Source of the DNA: Zoroaster sp. YZ-2022
Lineage: Eukaryota > Echinodermata > Asteroidea > Forcipulatida > Zoroasteridae
DNA: 64,000 bases
Assembly: GCA_029582265.1 (NCBI GenBank)
Contig: CM055822.1
Span: forward strand, 40,197,067 to 40,261,066
Direction: 5' to 3'
Notes under the pieces: generated by a model
What the model saw: the letters and a program-made list of their open reading frames with translations, nothing else
The model's database searches: none
What the model was told of the DNA's origin: nothing
Shown: positions 24,055 through 36,235 of the stretch, one piece after another
How positions within the stretch are numbered: the first letter of the stretch is position 1
How the letters are laid out: each line of letters opens with the position of its first letter
Program-made: the position numbers and the translations under genes

Positions 24055-26530
24055 CATCAATATGAGAGAACTGTTAAGAAAACAAAATACAAAATGATTT
24101 GATAAGAAAACAAATAAATATATGTAAACACAAAGAAAAGAAAATGGCTGATAAATTAACTTAGAATTACACATTTTATGTCCACATGAATATTGGGGAT
24201 TAGATGGATCAACGTGAGTATACATAGATGATATTTTATACACACCTGTTCAGACACAATCCCACTAGACTAGCACACAAACTTTTCAAATATGTTTTTA
24301 TAGCCATAATAATGATAAACATCACAACATAGTCAACCTAAATGTAGACACCATCCTTTATACTTGATTGATAACTTTCAAGAGTTCAAAACAATTTTTT
24401 GCACGAAATGAAAGTATACAAAGAGTTAAATAGGCATAACGTTAGCTTGACTTTGTGTTTTTTCATAACGTTAGTTTGGAAAGTGTATATATATTTTATA
24501 TGTGTATACATATGCAGCATTAAATATCACTATGCACAACTGGTTGGATTTTAACAAAATTGTGTAATATGCCTATACAGGTGATACAGTATTAAACGAG
24601 CTACATATATTTTGTGAGCAAAACTCATAATTTCTCTGAAAAACAATATATTAACTTACCAATGCAGTTATATCACTGAAGATTGCTGAATACCAAGCTT
24701 CAAGGTCTAAGTCCTACACAACTGTACATGTATATCACATATGACAGATGATGCATTTTGATTATTTCATATCAAGATTTATGGCAGTACACACAACATT
24801 TCATGATTTTACCACAGAAAGTGCAGAGCCCAGTTGAAAACTGCCAAATTAAGATTTCCAACATGGCTACTAATGCAATGCATTATGGGACCATGCTTTT
24901 TGATTTTTCCAAGGACACAGTAATTGCCCTGTGTACAATCACATATAGAACAGATACACACCAAAACTGCGCCAAAACTGCACCACAACTGCACCAGAAA
25001 ATTGCCACTCAACCACAATGCAGTCATCGGTGGGTTTTCCATTTGAATAACATACTGTTGTACAAAGCCTATATGTCCAATATGTACATCAATATGTACA
25101 TGTATATGTACATGTACATATACATAGTAAATGTGATAAAACAGCAAAAGCAATGCTTTTCTTTAAATCCAATAGGGCCTAACATTCAGTGATCCTCATG
25201 ATAAAATTAACTGGTTACAAGGATAAGAATTTCTATAGCCAGTAATTACTTGGAATTAAATATAGCTTACCGGAAGGTGGGGGTGGTGGGGGGTTAAGAA
25301 TGGTCAATTATTAGGCCCCAGGCTCCGCGTTTGTTTTTAAGCACCATTGTAAATTTACTGTTTTAATATGTGTTCCCACTTTTTTTTACTGTGTTCTCCC
25401 CATTTATTGCCTCCCTGGATCCGCCCCATCATCAGTACACAAAATTTGTGATGAAACAACTAAGATTAAAACAAACAACAACTAGATGTTATTGTTTTAC
25501 AGTGTCCAAATAAAATGTGGAAGAGTTTTTGGTGTACATTTGGTGTACATTTGGTGGAGTACTCTGTGAACTATTGGTGTAGTTTTATTGGTGTAGTTTG
25601 TGGGTTAGTTTTTATTTTCACAGTGTCCAAAAATGTGCAAGAGATTCTGGTGTACATTTGGTGTAGTCCCATTTTGTATGAAGGAGTGGTGCATGTTTGG
25701 TGTACACCAAACACGCACACACTGCAATAGTGCACCAAATGAGTTGGTGTACAAAACTCATTTGTAAGGGATACTACCAGTTCTTTTCAGAGCTTTCAAA
25801 TATTCAAAAAAAGAGATCATTACCATGTCATTAAAAAATAAATTTACTTGAAGGCTTCAGCGTTTTGTCCTGATGAATTCCTTGTTATTTTTGTTTGTTC
25901 ACTCTTTAATTAAAAAATCTAAAAGTAGTAAAGAATGATGGTGCAATCCCATTCAGTGACACTCCATCTTTGTTGACTTTTTGTTTTTGTTTTTCAAGAT
26001 GCATTTCTCATACAAATTGAAATACAGTGGATCCGAATCTGACTATTTCCAATGTTTGTCCATTTGACAATAACATTTGTGGGAATAGTAGACCTTTTGT
26101 TTGAAGGTACCAATAATGACCGATTGGTCAAAAAGGGGAAACGTGTAGAAGATACAGGATATTTTTTTTCAGATCCTTTAGTAGCAAACAGGGCCAATTC
26201 GTTACCGCATACACTATGCGCGCCAGGTACCTGCCAATTGAGCGCGAATTATGTTTTGACGTGATGATAACAACATGAACAACGCAACGTTGTACATGCA
26301 TACATATGTATACATGTATATGTACAAAGTGCATACACTTATACGTGGCTCGCGGCAGCCATCAGATCATTATTTCATTACATGTTGCTCTTCAAGCTTC
26401 AAAAGTGCACACCAATCAACAAAGAGCCGTTAATACATGTAATATATGAAAGGTAAGTTTGCCTTCCGGAATTAATTTTGTCTGTTATTGAAATACTTGT
26501 CCATGCATTACATCATTTTACAATTTATAA
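24055..26530. other. Intergenic, motif clusters only
   Basis: Contains the 24957-25002 and 25510-25755 'GGTGTA' motif clusters and a TGGATCCGCCCC word near 25415. No gene is supported; the frame at 24758-25192 has a low-complexity tyrosine/methionine tail from the TACATG repeat. Confidence 0.4.
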
Positions 26531-26534
26531 TAAT

Positions 26535-27870
26535 TTCAGATTTAAGAAAATAACTAAAGTTTTCTAATATTTAATTGTTACTAATCAATATTTATTGTCT
26601 GTTATTTTGTTAACTTCAGCAAGTGTCCTCAACAGCGGAATGGAGACTGAAACGGAAGTGTCGACATGCCTGAAGTATGCCCCCCAGATAGACGAGGAGG
26701 TGGAGGAAGACGTTACAACAACTTGTTCAACAATCTTCAGTGTTGTAGTTGCTGTGTTATTTTTTTTATAAATGGGCAATTCAACACGAATGGGCAAACA
26801 AGATAACGTTGTTAAGAGAGGCATGGGAGAGTGAGATAAAAGTAACTATTTTGTCCTAGTCTTTTCCTGTACATTCCAATACTGTTCATGATTGTTCATA
26901 CAACAACAAAATCTGTGAATTTTAGAAATTACAGCTTCATTTATAAGGCGTTAGGTATGTAACAAAGACAGACAGAATGGCCTGGAAAGTGAATTAAAAA
27001 AAAGTAACCAGAGGCTGTGCCATTAACATTCCTAATCCCTAAAGATTGTAGGCTGTCAAAACTGAGACATTCCTTTGCGTATTAAGGAAATTACAATGGA
27101 AAATAAGTCACTACAAACGTGGACAGACATTTTGTGACAAGAAATGTCTGTCCCCGTTTGTACATAACAATTTGAAAAACCTATAATTTCTTAAATAACC
27201 AGGGGGCTTTCTTAATTTGGGCTGGTAACTATTCCTAACGGCCTGTAGAATTGTAATTGGACAAAATTTGGCCAATCAGTACAAGTTCTACCAATTGATG
27301 ACAAAATGTCTGTTCTCGTTACATACGTATAAATCCTCCAGTTTCATAAATACTCAGACATTTGCCTAATTTTTTGTCAAGCACAATCCTCATGTGCCTT
27401 TGAATGTACACAGACAAAAACACATGACAACATACTTCCTTTTATTATTACTATCCCGTGTCACTATCCCATGTTCCCCTCCCATGTCACACTTTTGTAC
27501 CTATTAGTGTGGAAATACCCAAAGGAACAAAATAATTAAATTGTTGCAAACTCGGTGCTTACAAACCAAAATGACCTGTGGCATAAATGCAAAAAAATGT
27601 TAATGGCCTCACGTTTCGACCCATACTTCAGACATGCCGACACGATTGTGGCCACTTCAGTTTCTGTCCCCATTCCACTGTTGAGGACACTTGCTGAAGA
27701 TAACAAAATAACAGAAAATTAAGATTGATAGTAACAATAGTAACAATTAAATATTACAAAACTTTAGTTATTTTCTTCAATCTAAAATTATTTTCCCTTC
27801 CAAATATTTAGCCTTTGAGCAAGACTCTGATACTAGTGATAGGGTCGAAACGTGAGGCCATTAACATTTA
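26535..27870. mobile_element. Inverted-arm Penelope-like remnant
   Basis: 26535-26705 (TTGTTAACTTCAGCAAGTGT, then CCTCAACAGCGGAATGG) is mirrored by 27612-27787 (CCATTCCACTGTTGAGGACA, then CTTGCTGAAG). At the right edge, AAGACTCTGATACTAGTGAT and GGGTCGAAACGTGAGGCC resemble the 'GAAACGTC' 3'-UTR of Penelope elements. The same words occur inverted at 27600-27622. In the middle is a palindromic ACAGACATTTTGTGAC/AAGAAATGTCTGTCC. No coding sequence remains. Confidence 0.5.
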
Positions 27871-28292
27871 GTGCATTACTTTTTATAAGTTGTATGTATT
27901 TACATGTTCAGAGACAAAATAAGTCCAATAACAAGGTAATTGTGTCATTATTTGATGAAAGAATACTGATTATTTTTTTTAGTTAACATTCAACTTTAGG
28001 TAAAATTGGTTTTCAGAATGGGTGTCCTTTTCGTGTCTTTTTTGAGATAAAGTTTGTCTAAATTTAGGTTCAGTCCAACTGGCCACTTTTAACAGTCCGA
28101 GCCGAAGGTGAGGTCAAATATTAGTGGCCACGACCCAACCAAGGTCATTATTGGCCATTAAAGACTGGATCGTCACACTTTTATTTCCTAAATAAAAATC
28201 TTTGTGATTGAGAATGTGCTGTGAACTAATTGATATGTTTCAGGTAAAATTGGCTGTACCATGTCGTAAAGAAATTAAAATGTTTTCCTCAA

Positions 28293-28309
28293 TGAGAGGG
28301 GGGGGGGGA
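28293..28309. other. Poly-G tract and featureless flank 27871-28860
   Basis: A run of about 10 G lies in an otherwise featureless 1-kb AT-rich stretch (27871-28860) with no gene or repeat that I recognise. Confidence 0.5.
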
Positions 28310-28877
28310 TTTTCTAATTAATCTTTATGGTCTTGTTATTTTTTTTTTATATTTGATAGTTTTTAATGCTCTTGCAAAATTCATATAGTGTACCTCACCA
28401 CCTCTTGCAGCAATATTTTCACATTGCAAGTAAATAGATATGACAGAATTGTGCTTCAGATAAGGTTTGTATGTGAAAAACAATAAAAACAAAAAGGATT
28501 CTCGATGTTGCATTAATTAAAAAAGGTACATATGTGTATCACCCCTTGTAATAATTTCCCGTTGTAAGAACATAACCTGTATCACCAAAACATGGCAGTG
28601 CTGCATTTGTGTGAGAGAAAAAAGTAAATTTCGTTATCATGTGCGGTATTAGAGACAAGTTCTGGTTATAAATACATGTAGGCTATAATTCCGTTAGAAC
28701 AAGTCATTTCCAAGTCTTAATTTTACACTGTATAGAATAATTACTATTTTCAAAACCTACAATCTGTTGTAAACTGATGAAACGTGGAAGTTAATAACAT
28801 TGAAGTGATCAATAAAGAACTTTATTTAAATACAAAAAACGTGAACTTATCATCACTCAGATAAGTAGATTTGCAAA

Positions 28878-29588
28878 TTGATTCAAATTTTGATTCAAAC
28901 AATGCCAAAATCCACCATTGTTGTATCTTTTAAAGTTGATTTAATCTTTAACCTTCAAATCTTAGTGTTGATTCAACATTTCCCGTGTACGTTGATTCAA
29001 AGTTGACATTTCTGCATTTGTACAACATTGATAATTCTCCGTTGATTTAATGTTAACATTTCTACATTGATTTAATTTGCAAATCCAACAACTTTTCAAC
29101 GTTATTTCAACGTACAAATGTCGACGTTAAATCAACGTTTAAATATCTACGTTGATTCAACGTTTTGAGTTTCACGTTGATTCAAAGTCGATATTTCTAC
29201 ATTGATTAAATTTGCAAATCCAATAGCTTTTCAACGTTATTTCGACGTACAAATGTCTACGTTGATTCAACGTTTTCAGTGTCACGTTGATTCAAAGTCG
29301 ATATTTCTACGTTGATTCAATTTGCAAATCCATCAACGTTTCAACGTTATTTCAACGTACAAATGTCGACGTTAAATCAACGTATAAATGTCTACGTTGA
29401 TTCAACGTTTTGAGTTTCACGTTGATTCAAAGTCGATATTTTTACGTTGATTCAATTTGTAAATCCAACAAATTTTCAACTTTATTTCAACGTACTGATG
29501 TCGACGTTAAATCAACGTATAAATGTCTACGTTGATTCAACGTTTTCAGTGTCACGTTGATTCAAAGTCGATATTACTACGTGGATTC
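28878..29588. repeat. Tandem array of 'ACGTTGATTCAACGT' palindromic units
   Basis: Four ordered units of about 134 bp (one about 24 bp shorter) begin CTACGTTGATTCAACGTTTT near 29147, 29257, 29391 and 29527. Each contains CACGTTGATTCAAAGTCGAT, TTTGCAAATCCA and CAACGTTATTTCAACGT. More diverged copies reach back to 28878. The repeated CGTTGATTCAACG core is itself a palindrome. The array abuts the right arm of the 21593-30296 structure. Confidence 0.85.
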
Positions 29589-29668
29589 TTTTTATAGTGA
29601 TCACTTTGTTTTATTGTTTGTTTAATTTCGTTAGTTGACGCATTCACCCATTCGACGTTGCAATTGTT

Positions 29669-30006
29669 TTAATAATAATAATAATTATTATTATTATTAT
29701 ATATGGCGCACGAATCCACCAAACTGATGCTCAAGGCGCGTTACATTATTACCCCTGCTCATCAGGCTCGTAAATCATTCCTGAAACCATCTCAGCTCCC
29801 TAGGGACTATACAGCTCAATTGCTGCCCAGCGCATATGGGTGAATCAAACACAACAACCAACTCTGCCCTCACAGGTACCCATTTACCCCTGGGTGGGAG
29901 AAGCAATTATGGTAAAGTGTCTTGCTCAAGGACACAAACACCCCGGTCGCGATTCAGCCATCAGAACACAAATCCGATGCACTCAACCGCTCGACCATGG
30001 CACACG
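29669..30006 (-). mobile_element. tRNA-derived SINE with LINE-like 3' tail
   Basis: Read on the minus strand, it begins GCCATGGTCGAGCGGTTGAG (box A-like), then a degenerate box B, then CTTGAGCAAGACACTTTACC, a body of about 200 bp, and ends AACGCGCCTTGAGCATCAG, then GGTGGATTCGTGCGCCATAT and an (AAT)n tail. It sits in the right arm of the large inverted structure. The left arm lacks it, so the insertion is polarised. Related copies are at 34852-35170 and, with a shared tail, at 36236-36482. Confidence 0.82.
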
Positions 30007-30303
30007 TCATACTAAAGATATTGGTTTTATTAGTTGAAGTAATACTGTTTAAAAAAAGCAATGCATTAAAATACAGTGAAGCTGTGCAGACATACGTTTA
30101 AAGTACAACTATGCGATGTTTTTCTTTATCCAATAACCACGTACACCGTACCAATTCATTTGATATCGTTACGCTCCCATTTGTTACCAAACATGTTTAG
30201 TGAACTGTACAATATACTAAAATATAATTGTGCAGAAAGAATGGAGCGGATTTATGAATAACGTTAGTAAAGAAGAGCACGGACGAGTGAGAAAAAACGA
30301 ATG

Positions 30304-31880
30304 GAAATAAACATGGCGTAAGGAATGAGAGCTTTTATTCATTATGATCATTTCATAACAGTATATACTGCATGCAAGTTCGATAACTCCCCCCTTTTTG
30401 TGTGTGTAATCCCTCCATAACTCAAATTGTACCAATGAGTAAATTGTTCCATAAAGGGAGAACATTTATTTTTCTGGGAAGCCTGTACATTACATTCTCA
30501 TTCATGCCATTTTTATGATTAAACTTCATTCTCAAATTATACTGTACATCATGTATCATTTATTTTCACCTGGGTTAATCCCTCAAACCATGTATGGCCA
30601 TTGACGATACACATTTTGTGCATGCTACCCCTTGTATCCTATTTAATCCATCCCTAATATCCATCGATTGGATCACCGTGTTTTGCTCCCTATAACAGAT
30701 TTCCCTGGTAACAAAAACCGTTGTAACAAAAGCACCCCATTTCACTTTCATAATAAAGGCCTAATTAAATACTATAATAATTACACATCCACGCGGACTA
30801 AACAATATTGTCCATTCACCCCAACACTTATTACTGCTTTCAATGTTCAGACATTCAGGGCCCACAAATGGATGTGGTCTTGATTCTTAACCTCATTGAG
30901 TTTTGCCATCAAATTTTGATAATTGTTCCCAACACTTTTCAATCAATTAATAATTCTGTCTCATCAAGATTTCGACTCCTTCATTTGTTCCAATTGTTTT
31001 CAATCGTTGTTTGTGCCTGCAAGATAATTTCCCCCGCATTTTTCCGAACCTCTATACTCATTAATAGTTCTGTATCATCAAGATTTTAACTCCTACCTTT
31101 GTTCAAATTGTTTTCAAAAGGAATCGGCTCAAACACTGATCGATCCAACCTCCAGAGACGAATTAATGCTTCTCCACAAGTTATTGATTGTCTTGTGTTG
31201 ATTTGATTAACGTTTGGACATTTTAAAAACTGATCCGCCCATTTGGCATGGTAATCAATATTGGTCAATGTCCTCATCAGGGGGTCCATGATGACATCTC
31301 GTATTGGGATCAATATAATTATAGCCATCCCATAGGGGGCCCTCGCATCAGCTCTTCATTCACATAGCCGACTGGATTTGACAGCATCTGTTATCAAGTT
31401 AGCTGCATCGTCATCAGTATGGCCACCGTCCTTTTTTCTACCAATATGTGAGAGAGCAGCACCACAAAATTTACGTCATTGAAGCTGAATGGAAGAGAAG
31501 AAATCTACATCCTTAATTAAGAGAACGGGAATGTATTCCCCAAAACTTTCCTCGTGTAGAGATAATTATCAAAGATGGAAGCGCTTGCATATGCTGTAAA
31601 TGTGGGACACCTGCAGTAATAGGTTTCTGGTACAGAGCAACCGATATAAACTCAAGCGACCTTCAAAAGCAACACACCAATAAATCAGGGGGCCAAGGAG
31701 GACCCCCGCCCAAATCTTCCAAAAAGAGATTATTTTCATGTCTGTTGATGTTTTTTTCTCAGTATCTCATCTTTACGCAGTACATACAGTCAATGTAAGT
31801 ACAATGACATAAACACAAATAGTCCTTTTTAGGACATAACTATAGTATGATTCTCCCCGTTATTTATTTTATATACTAAA
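30304..31880. other. Intergenic with a short tandem duplication
   Basis: 30947-31110 holds two diverged copies of a block carrying ATTCTGTCTCATCAAGATTT, CGACTCCTTCATTTGTTC-like and AATTGTTTTCAA, about 115 bp apart. On the minus strand, 31365-31475 reads openly (SHIGRKKDGGHTDDDAANLI), which I cannot assign. No gene is called. Confidence 0.35.
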
Positions 31881-31884
31881 TTAA

Positions 31885-32300
31885 TCATGCACTTCTTAGG
31901 ATACGCAATACCCTTAGTGTTTACGGCTTAACTTTTTGGGGACACGTACTACCTTCTTTAAATTAATCTTTCACTTTATTGAGATACACATTACCCTCTT
32001 TAACTTAAGGATTAACTTTTTGGGGACACACAATACCCTCTTTAAATTAATAATTCACTTTATTGAGATACCCATTACCATTATCGTTTACGGCTTAACT
32101 TTTTGAGGACACACAACACCCTCTTTACATTAATCATTCACTTTATCCAGATACCCATTACCTTTATCTTTTACGGCTTAACTTTTTGGGGACACACATT
32201 ACCCCCTTTACATTAAGGATTAACCTATTATGGACACACCCTCTTTATCTTAAGGATTAATTTTTGAGGACACAATCCCCTCTTTATCTTAGGCCCCTCC
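31885..32300. repeat. Diverged tandem repeat, roughly 60-120-bp units
   Basis: TACGGCTTAACTTTTTGGGG and ACACACAATACCCTCTTTA/AATTAAT recur about six times with ATTCACTTTATTGAGATACC alternating. It reads as a two-part unit of about 120 bp with shorter half-units at the right end. Confidence 0.75.
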
Positions 32301-32439
32301 CTTTATGCATAAATTTGCATACATTTGCATACATTTGCATATTAATTGACCCTTACGTCTACTAACGTAATTATAGGAGGTGATTATAATTGTGTACTTG
32401 AACCGCTTGTTGATGTTAAAAACAAAAGTGGTCATTATA

Positions 32440-33252
32440 AAGAAAATCAAATCACTATACAAGTTAATCGCAAAATTCGATCTTTGTGATATGTGGAGAA
32501 AACTTTGTTCAGACACAATCCACATGGAGTCAATTAAGTTTGAATATTGCATCTACAATTGATTTCTGGCTTATTACAAAATCAATTGCTCCTTTTACTG
32601 TCAGTTGTGACATGCTTCCAACCATTACAATTGACCACAATACAACTGGGATATTGGTAATTCAATTAAGATTTGGTAACAAATCCTGGCTACACAAATT
32701 TTATACTAAGCATCGTTCAACAGTGTAAGAGCAAATGCACTCTCAGACAAAGCAAATCACTTGGGAAATGTTCAAAGTGAAAGTTAAAGAAAGTTCCATC
32801 AGATTTGCAAGGGCTATGACGCACCAGCAAATTACTAGCACCGACAAACGGAGTAAAGAGTTGGATGAACTGAAGGGTAAATGGGACAATTCTCACAACG
32901 AAAAAACTAAAGCGTGATATTTGCCAAAAGTAGCCCGAGTTAAAAAACAAATGGTTGCTTACAAAATAAAAGGTCCTATCATTCGTTCCAGAGTGAAATG
33001 GTTTGAGGGAGAAAAGAATACCAAGTATTTCATGGGTCTTGAAAAATCCAGAGTCAATGAAAAAGTGATGATAAAAGCAAGAAATGGTAATGTTACCCAT
33101 AATCAAGCCTTAATTATGCGTGAAACAGTTAATTATTATACTGAGCTATATTATTATACATCGAAAACATCCCTGATGAAAGCATCGATCAGTATTTAAA
33201 TGACATTAAAGTCGTGAAAAAATTCAGTGAAGAAGACATGAACCATTGTGAA
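32440..33252 (+). pseudogene. L1/Tx1-like LINE ORF2 fragment
   Basis: In shifting frames the sequence reads KFDLCDMWRKL, then IDFWLITKSIAPF and CDMLPTITIDH (C-terminus of an apurinic-type endonuclease, with a TIDH where SDH is usual). The linker follows: WEMFKVKVKESSIRFAR, IIRSRVKWFEGEKNTKYFMG, LEKSRVNEKV, then YIENIPDESIDQYLNDI and NHCEG. The order and motifs fit the endonuclease-to-RT linker of L1/Tx1-type LINEs. At least two frameshifts and a stop at 32917 break it. It ends abruptly at CEG, exactly where a Penelope 3' tail begins, so the RT domain is absent. Confidence 0.75.
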
Positions 33253-33253
33253 G

Positions 33254-33380
33254 GTTTTCTCCTGAGGACGATCAGAGCATACTGATCGAAACGTCGAGTT
33301 GTAACCCCAGTTCTTTTCAGAACTATTTACCACTCAATAGAGAATTTCACATGGTGTCACCGCAATTAGTCTTACTTATC
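33254..33380 (+). mobile_element. Penelope-like element 3' tail
   Basis: TCTCCTGAGGACGATCAGAG, CATACTGATCGAAACGTCGA, CCAGTTCTTTTCAGAACT and CATGGTGTCACCGCAATTAG match the 3' UTR of the Penelope element ending at 61348 almost base for base. It is severely 5'-truncated, which is usual for such elements, and lies fused to the L1-like fragment. Confidence 0.82.
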
Positions 33381-33399
33381 ACATTATCAAATTAACGTC

Positions 33400-33722
33400 A
33401 GGCGTCAACCATCCTGATAAATTGTTTTGTCTGAAGTGCTTTAATTTTAGAGAAAACAAGAATAGTCAACTTACAAGTTCCAAATAATTGAGAGTTTATT
33501 TAGTAAAGCGCCCTCCACTGACAGAAAGTTGATTTATATATAATCACAAAATAACATTTTAGTTCACGAATAAACAAACTATGTATTTTTGTAATTACAG
33601 TAAAGATGTCAGGATTTGTTATATGCAGTCCTTGAAATATAACACCACCCAGCTAGACCCTATAGTCAGGTATTACGTAATACCAAGATTGAAAGTAGCC
33701 GTTGTGTGCTGTGTATTGCCCC
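33400..33722. other. Intergenic, nothing recognised
   Basis: AT-rich unique-looking DNA between the Penelope tail and the 'ATCGTG' element. No gene, repeat or RNA is seen. Confidence 0.4.
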
Positions 33723-34794
33723 GTTCCCACTATCACGATTCGCGCCACGATTGAAATCGTGGTCTTAATCGTTGAGTAATCGTGGTGATCCTATCAGATC
33801 TTATCAGATCTTGAGGTCAGTCGTGGCAATCGTGTTGATCGTAGAACATGTTTGGACGGTTCAAAAATTTGCTACGATCAACACGATTAATTTGTAATCG
33901 TGATCATCGCATGAGATCGTATTGGATCGTAACAAAGCGCGACAGATCGCATCTAATAGTGCTTCGAAATCGTGGTGATCGGGATCAACCTTGGACAAGA
34001 CAAACACCACGCTCTGTTGAGATGCGCTGCGATCTCCCACGATCTGTCACGATCTGTTACGCTCTGTCGGGTACCATCGCTCACGACCGGACATGATTGA
34101 CTCACGATTTGATACGAGTTGATACGAGTAGATGCGAGTAGATGCGAGTAGATACGATTAGTAACGCTTGTTCACGGGCGCTCACGATCTGTTACGAGTT
34201 CTCGCGACCATATATATACCGGACAAGATTGATTGAGCTTCATTCATCGATCTACACTTGAAGAGAGCACATTTGTTTGGTCAATGATTGTGGGTTGTAG
34301 TCTTCACTCTGTAGAAGTTCAAGAAACAATGAAGTCCATGGTCAGCCGGGCTGTATATGTACCCGTCGGGGTTCAATCGTGGCTCAAATCGTGATCACTC
34401 TCCATCCCGATCGTGAAATACATCGCCACCACAATCGTATCCGATCGCAAAAGAGCGCATCGATTCGTGATGATCGTATCGGAACGTATCAGAACGTATC
34501 TGCACGTATCAGATCGTCCAAAATCGGGACACAATCGTGGACTCAATCGGGACAATCCTATCGGAACGTATCTGATCGTATCTGAACGGGAGACCAGATC
34601 GTGACAGATCGTGTCATCTGAAATTGACCAATCGTGCCTATATCGCATCCAAGCGCACCAAATCTTACCAGAACGTATCGACTCGCATCAACTCGCATCC
34701 AAACGTGAAATTTCAGAAAAGGAAACAACAATTCCACGATCAGCTACGAATGGCCAATCGTGGCGTTCGTAACGGATCGCACGACAGTGGGAAC
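33723..34794. mobile_element. Element of dense 'ATCGTG' motifs with inverted ends
   Basis: It starts GTTCCCACTATCACGATTCG and ends in inverted form GACAGTGGGAAC. Nearly the whole 1072 bp consists of imperfect 9-12-bp words such as ATCGTGATC, GATCGTATC, CACGATCTG and GATACGAGT. The left half favours one orientation and the right half the other, so the single strand could fold back. A less repetitive core lies near 34210-34370. I found no convincing target duplication. No coding capacity; the superfamily is unknown. Confidence 0.65.
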
Positions 34795-34851
34795 CTAGCA
34801 TTAGCAACTAGTACGAGTAGATGAGAGGAACTCTACACTATTTTCTCCACA

Positions 34852-35170
34852 TCTTCTCGAGTGGTTTAGTGCATCGGATTTGTGTTCTGATGGCTGAGTC
34901 GTCGGAATGTGGGTTCGAATCCCAACCGTGACCGGGGTACTTGAGCAAGACACTTTACCAAAATTGCTTCTCTCCACCCAGGAGTAAATTGGTACCTGTG
35001 AGTGCAGAGTTGGTTGTTGTGTTTGATTAGCCCATATGCGCCGAAATGGCAGCAATTGAGCTGTGTATTCACCAGGGAGCTGAGATGGTTTCAGGAATGA
35101 TTTATGCGCCTGATGAGCAGGGGTAATAATGTAAGTTGGTGGATACATTATTATTATACATTATTATTAC
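34852..35170 (+). mobile_element. tRNA-derived SINE, second copy
   Basis: CTCGAGTGGTTTAGTGCATC (box A region), GTGGGTTCGAATCCCAACCG (strong box B), ACTTGAGCAAGACACTTTAC, and a body ending GCCTGATGAGCAGGGGTAAT then (TTA)n. It is collinear with 29669-30006 read in reverse but lacks an approximately 18-bp block containing GCGCCTTGAGCATCAG near the 3' end. Confidence 0.82.
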
Positions 35171-36030
35171 TGTCGGAGAAAGATTTCAAGCCAAGCCGAT
35201 CTGATACGTTCAAATCTGCAGGATGATCGCTGTATTACATCAATTAAAATAATAAATATGTATGCATGCCACCAACAGCTAGCATATAGCCCAACATGAT
35301 ATGGATGTTGCATGTGGACAGATTAGACAATTTACAAACAAATTCTTGTTTTTAGTTTTTATGGAGGACTGGATATACCAAAATGGTTATTTCCTGTTTT
35401 GATTTTATAGAAATGTGTAGCTGACAATCCCATGGATTGCCTATTATATATATTATATATTATAAATATTATATTGCCAGTCAATCACTTCACAATTTAG
35501 ATATAGGTTTCCTCTAATGACTAAATAATCTGTGTGATCTTGTACTCATATTTCATCATCACCATGCATTCGTAATCAAGTTAAAACATATGCCGTAGTT
35601 TCAATCCTAGCAATGCTACATTGTCAGAATCATTGTATATCATTTGTTTAATTACTGTGTGAAATTACTTCACTTAACATCATGTCTTTTGGCACAAATT
35701 TTGCACCACCAGGAAAATTGATGGAATAATATTTTAATGTTTTAGAAATAGAATTTAACACTTGATTTATTGGTTAATTTTATTTACACTTTAAAATATT
35801 GTTTTGTTTCATTTACAGACTGTTTACGAGAGGCTAACTGGCCAAGGGGATGAACAAGCAGTTTGGAAGGATGTCCGACCATGCCGATTATTCAAGTTCA
35901 CGGTATAGTGGCAACATGTATTCAGTAGAGGCGCCAGCAAGACCAACAACTCAAATATTCCAAAAAGAGATGTATTCATGCTGTTTATCACTCAAGAAGG
36001 ATATTACAATGTGTGATGATTAAAGATAAA
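35171..36030. other. Intergenic, nothing recognised
   Basis: AT-rich DNA with a short TATATTATATA-type palindromic patch near 35441-35475. No gene is supported. Confidence 0.4.
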
Positions 36031-36232
<202 letters not shown>

Positions 36233-36235
36233 ACA

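Larger units (their letters stand above)
21593..30296. mobile_element. 8.7-kb structure with long inverted arms
   Basis: The left arm (21593-22833, less the MITE at 21694-22536) and right arm (29580-30296, less the SINE at 29669-30006) are near-exact reverse complements. Both begin TTTTTCTCACTCGTCCGTGC at the outer edge, and share GGTGAATGCGTCAACTAACG and AGTGATCACTATAAAAAGA at the inner edge. Outside lie ATGAATG (21586-21592) and ACGAATG (30297-30303), a possible 7-bp target duplication with one mismatch. Arms without insertions are about 0.4 kb. The interior holds motif arrays, a LINE tail and a Penelope-like inverted pair, but no transposase. It could be a large non-autonomous transposon or two solo elements in opposite orientation. 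Confidence 0.55.

Noticed and set aside
32717..33106. Minus-strand 129-codon ORF
   Set aside because: Antisense of the L1-like linker, which is recognisable on the plus strand.
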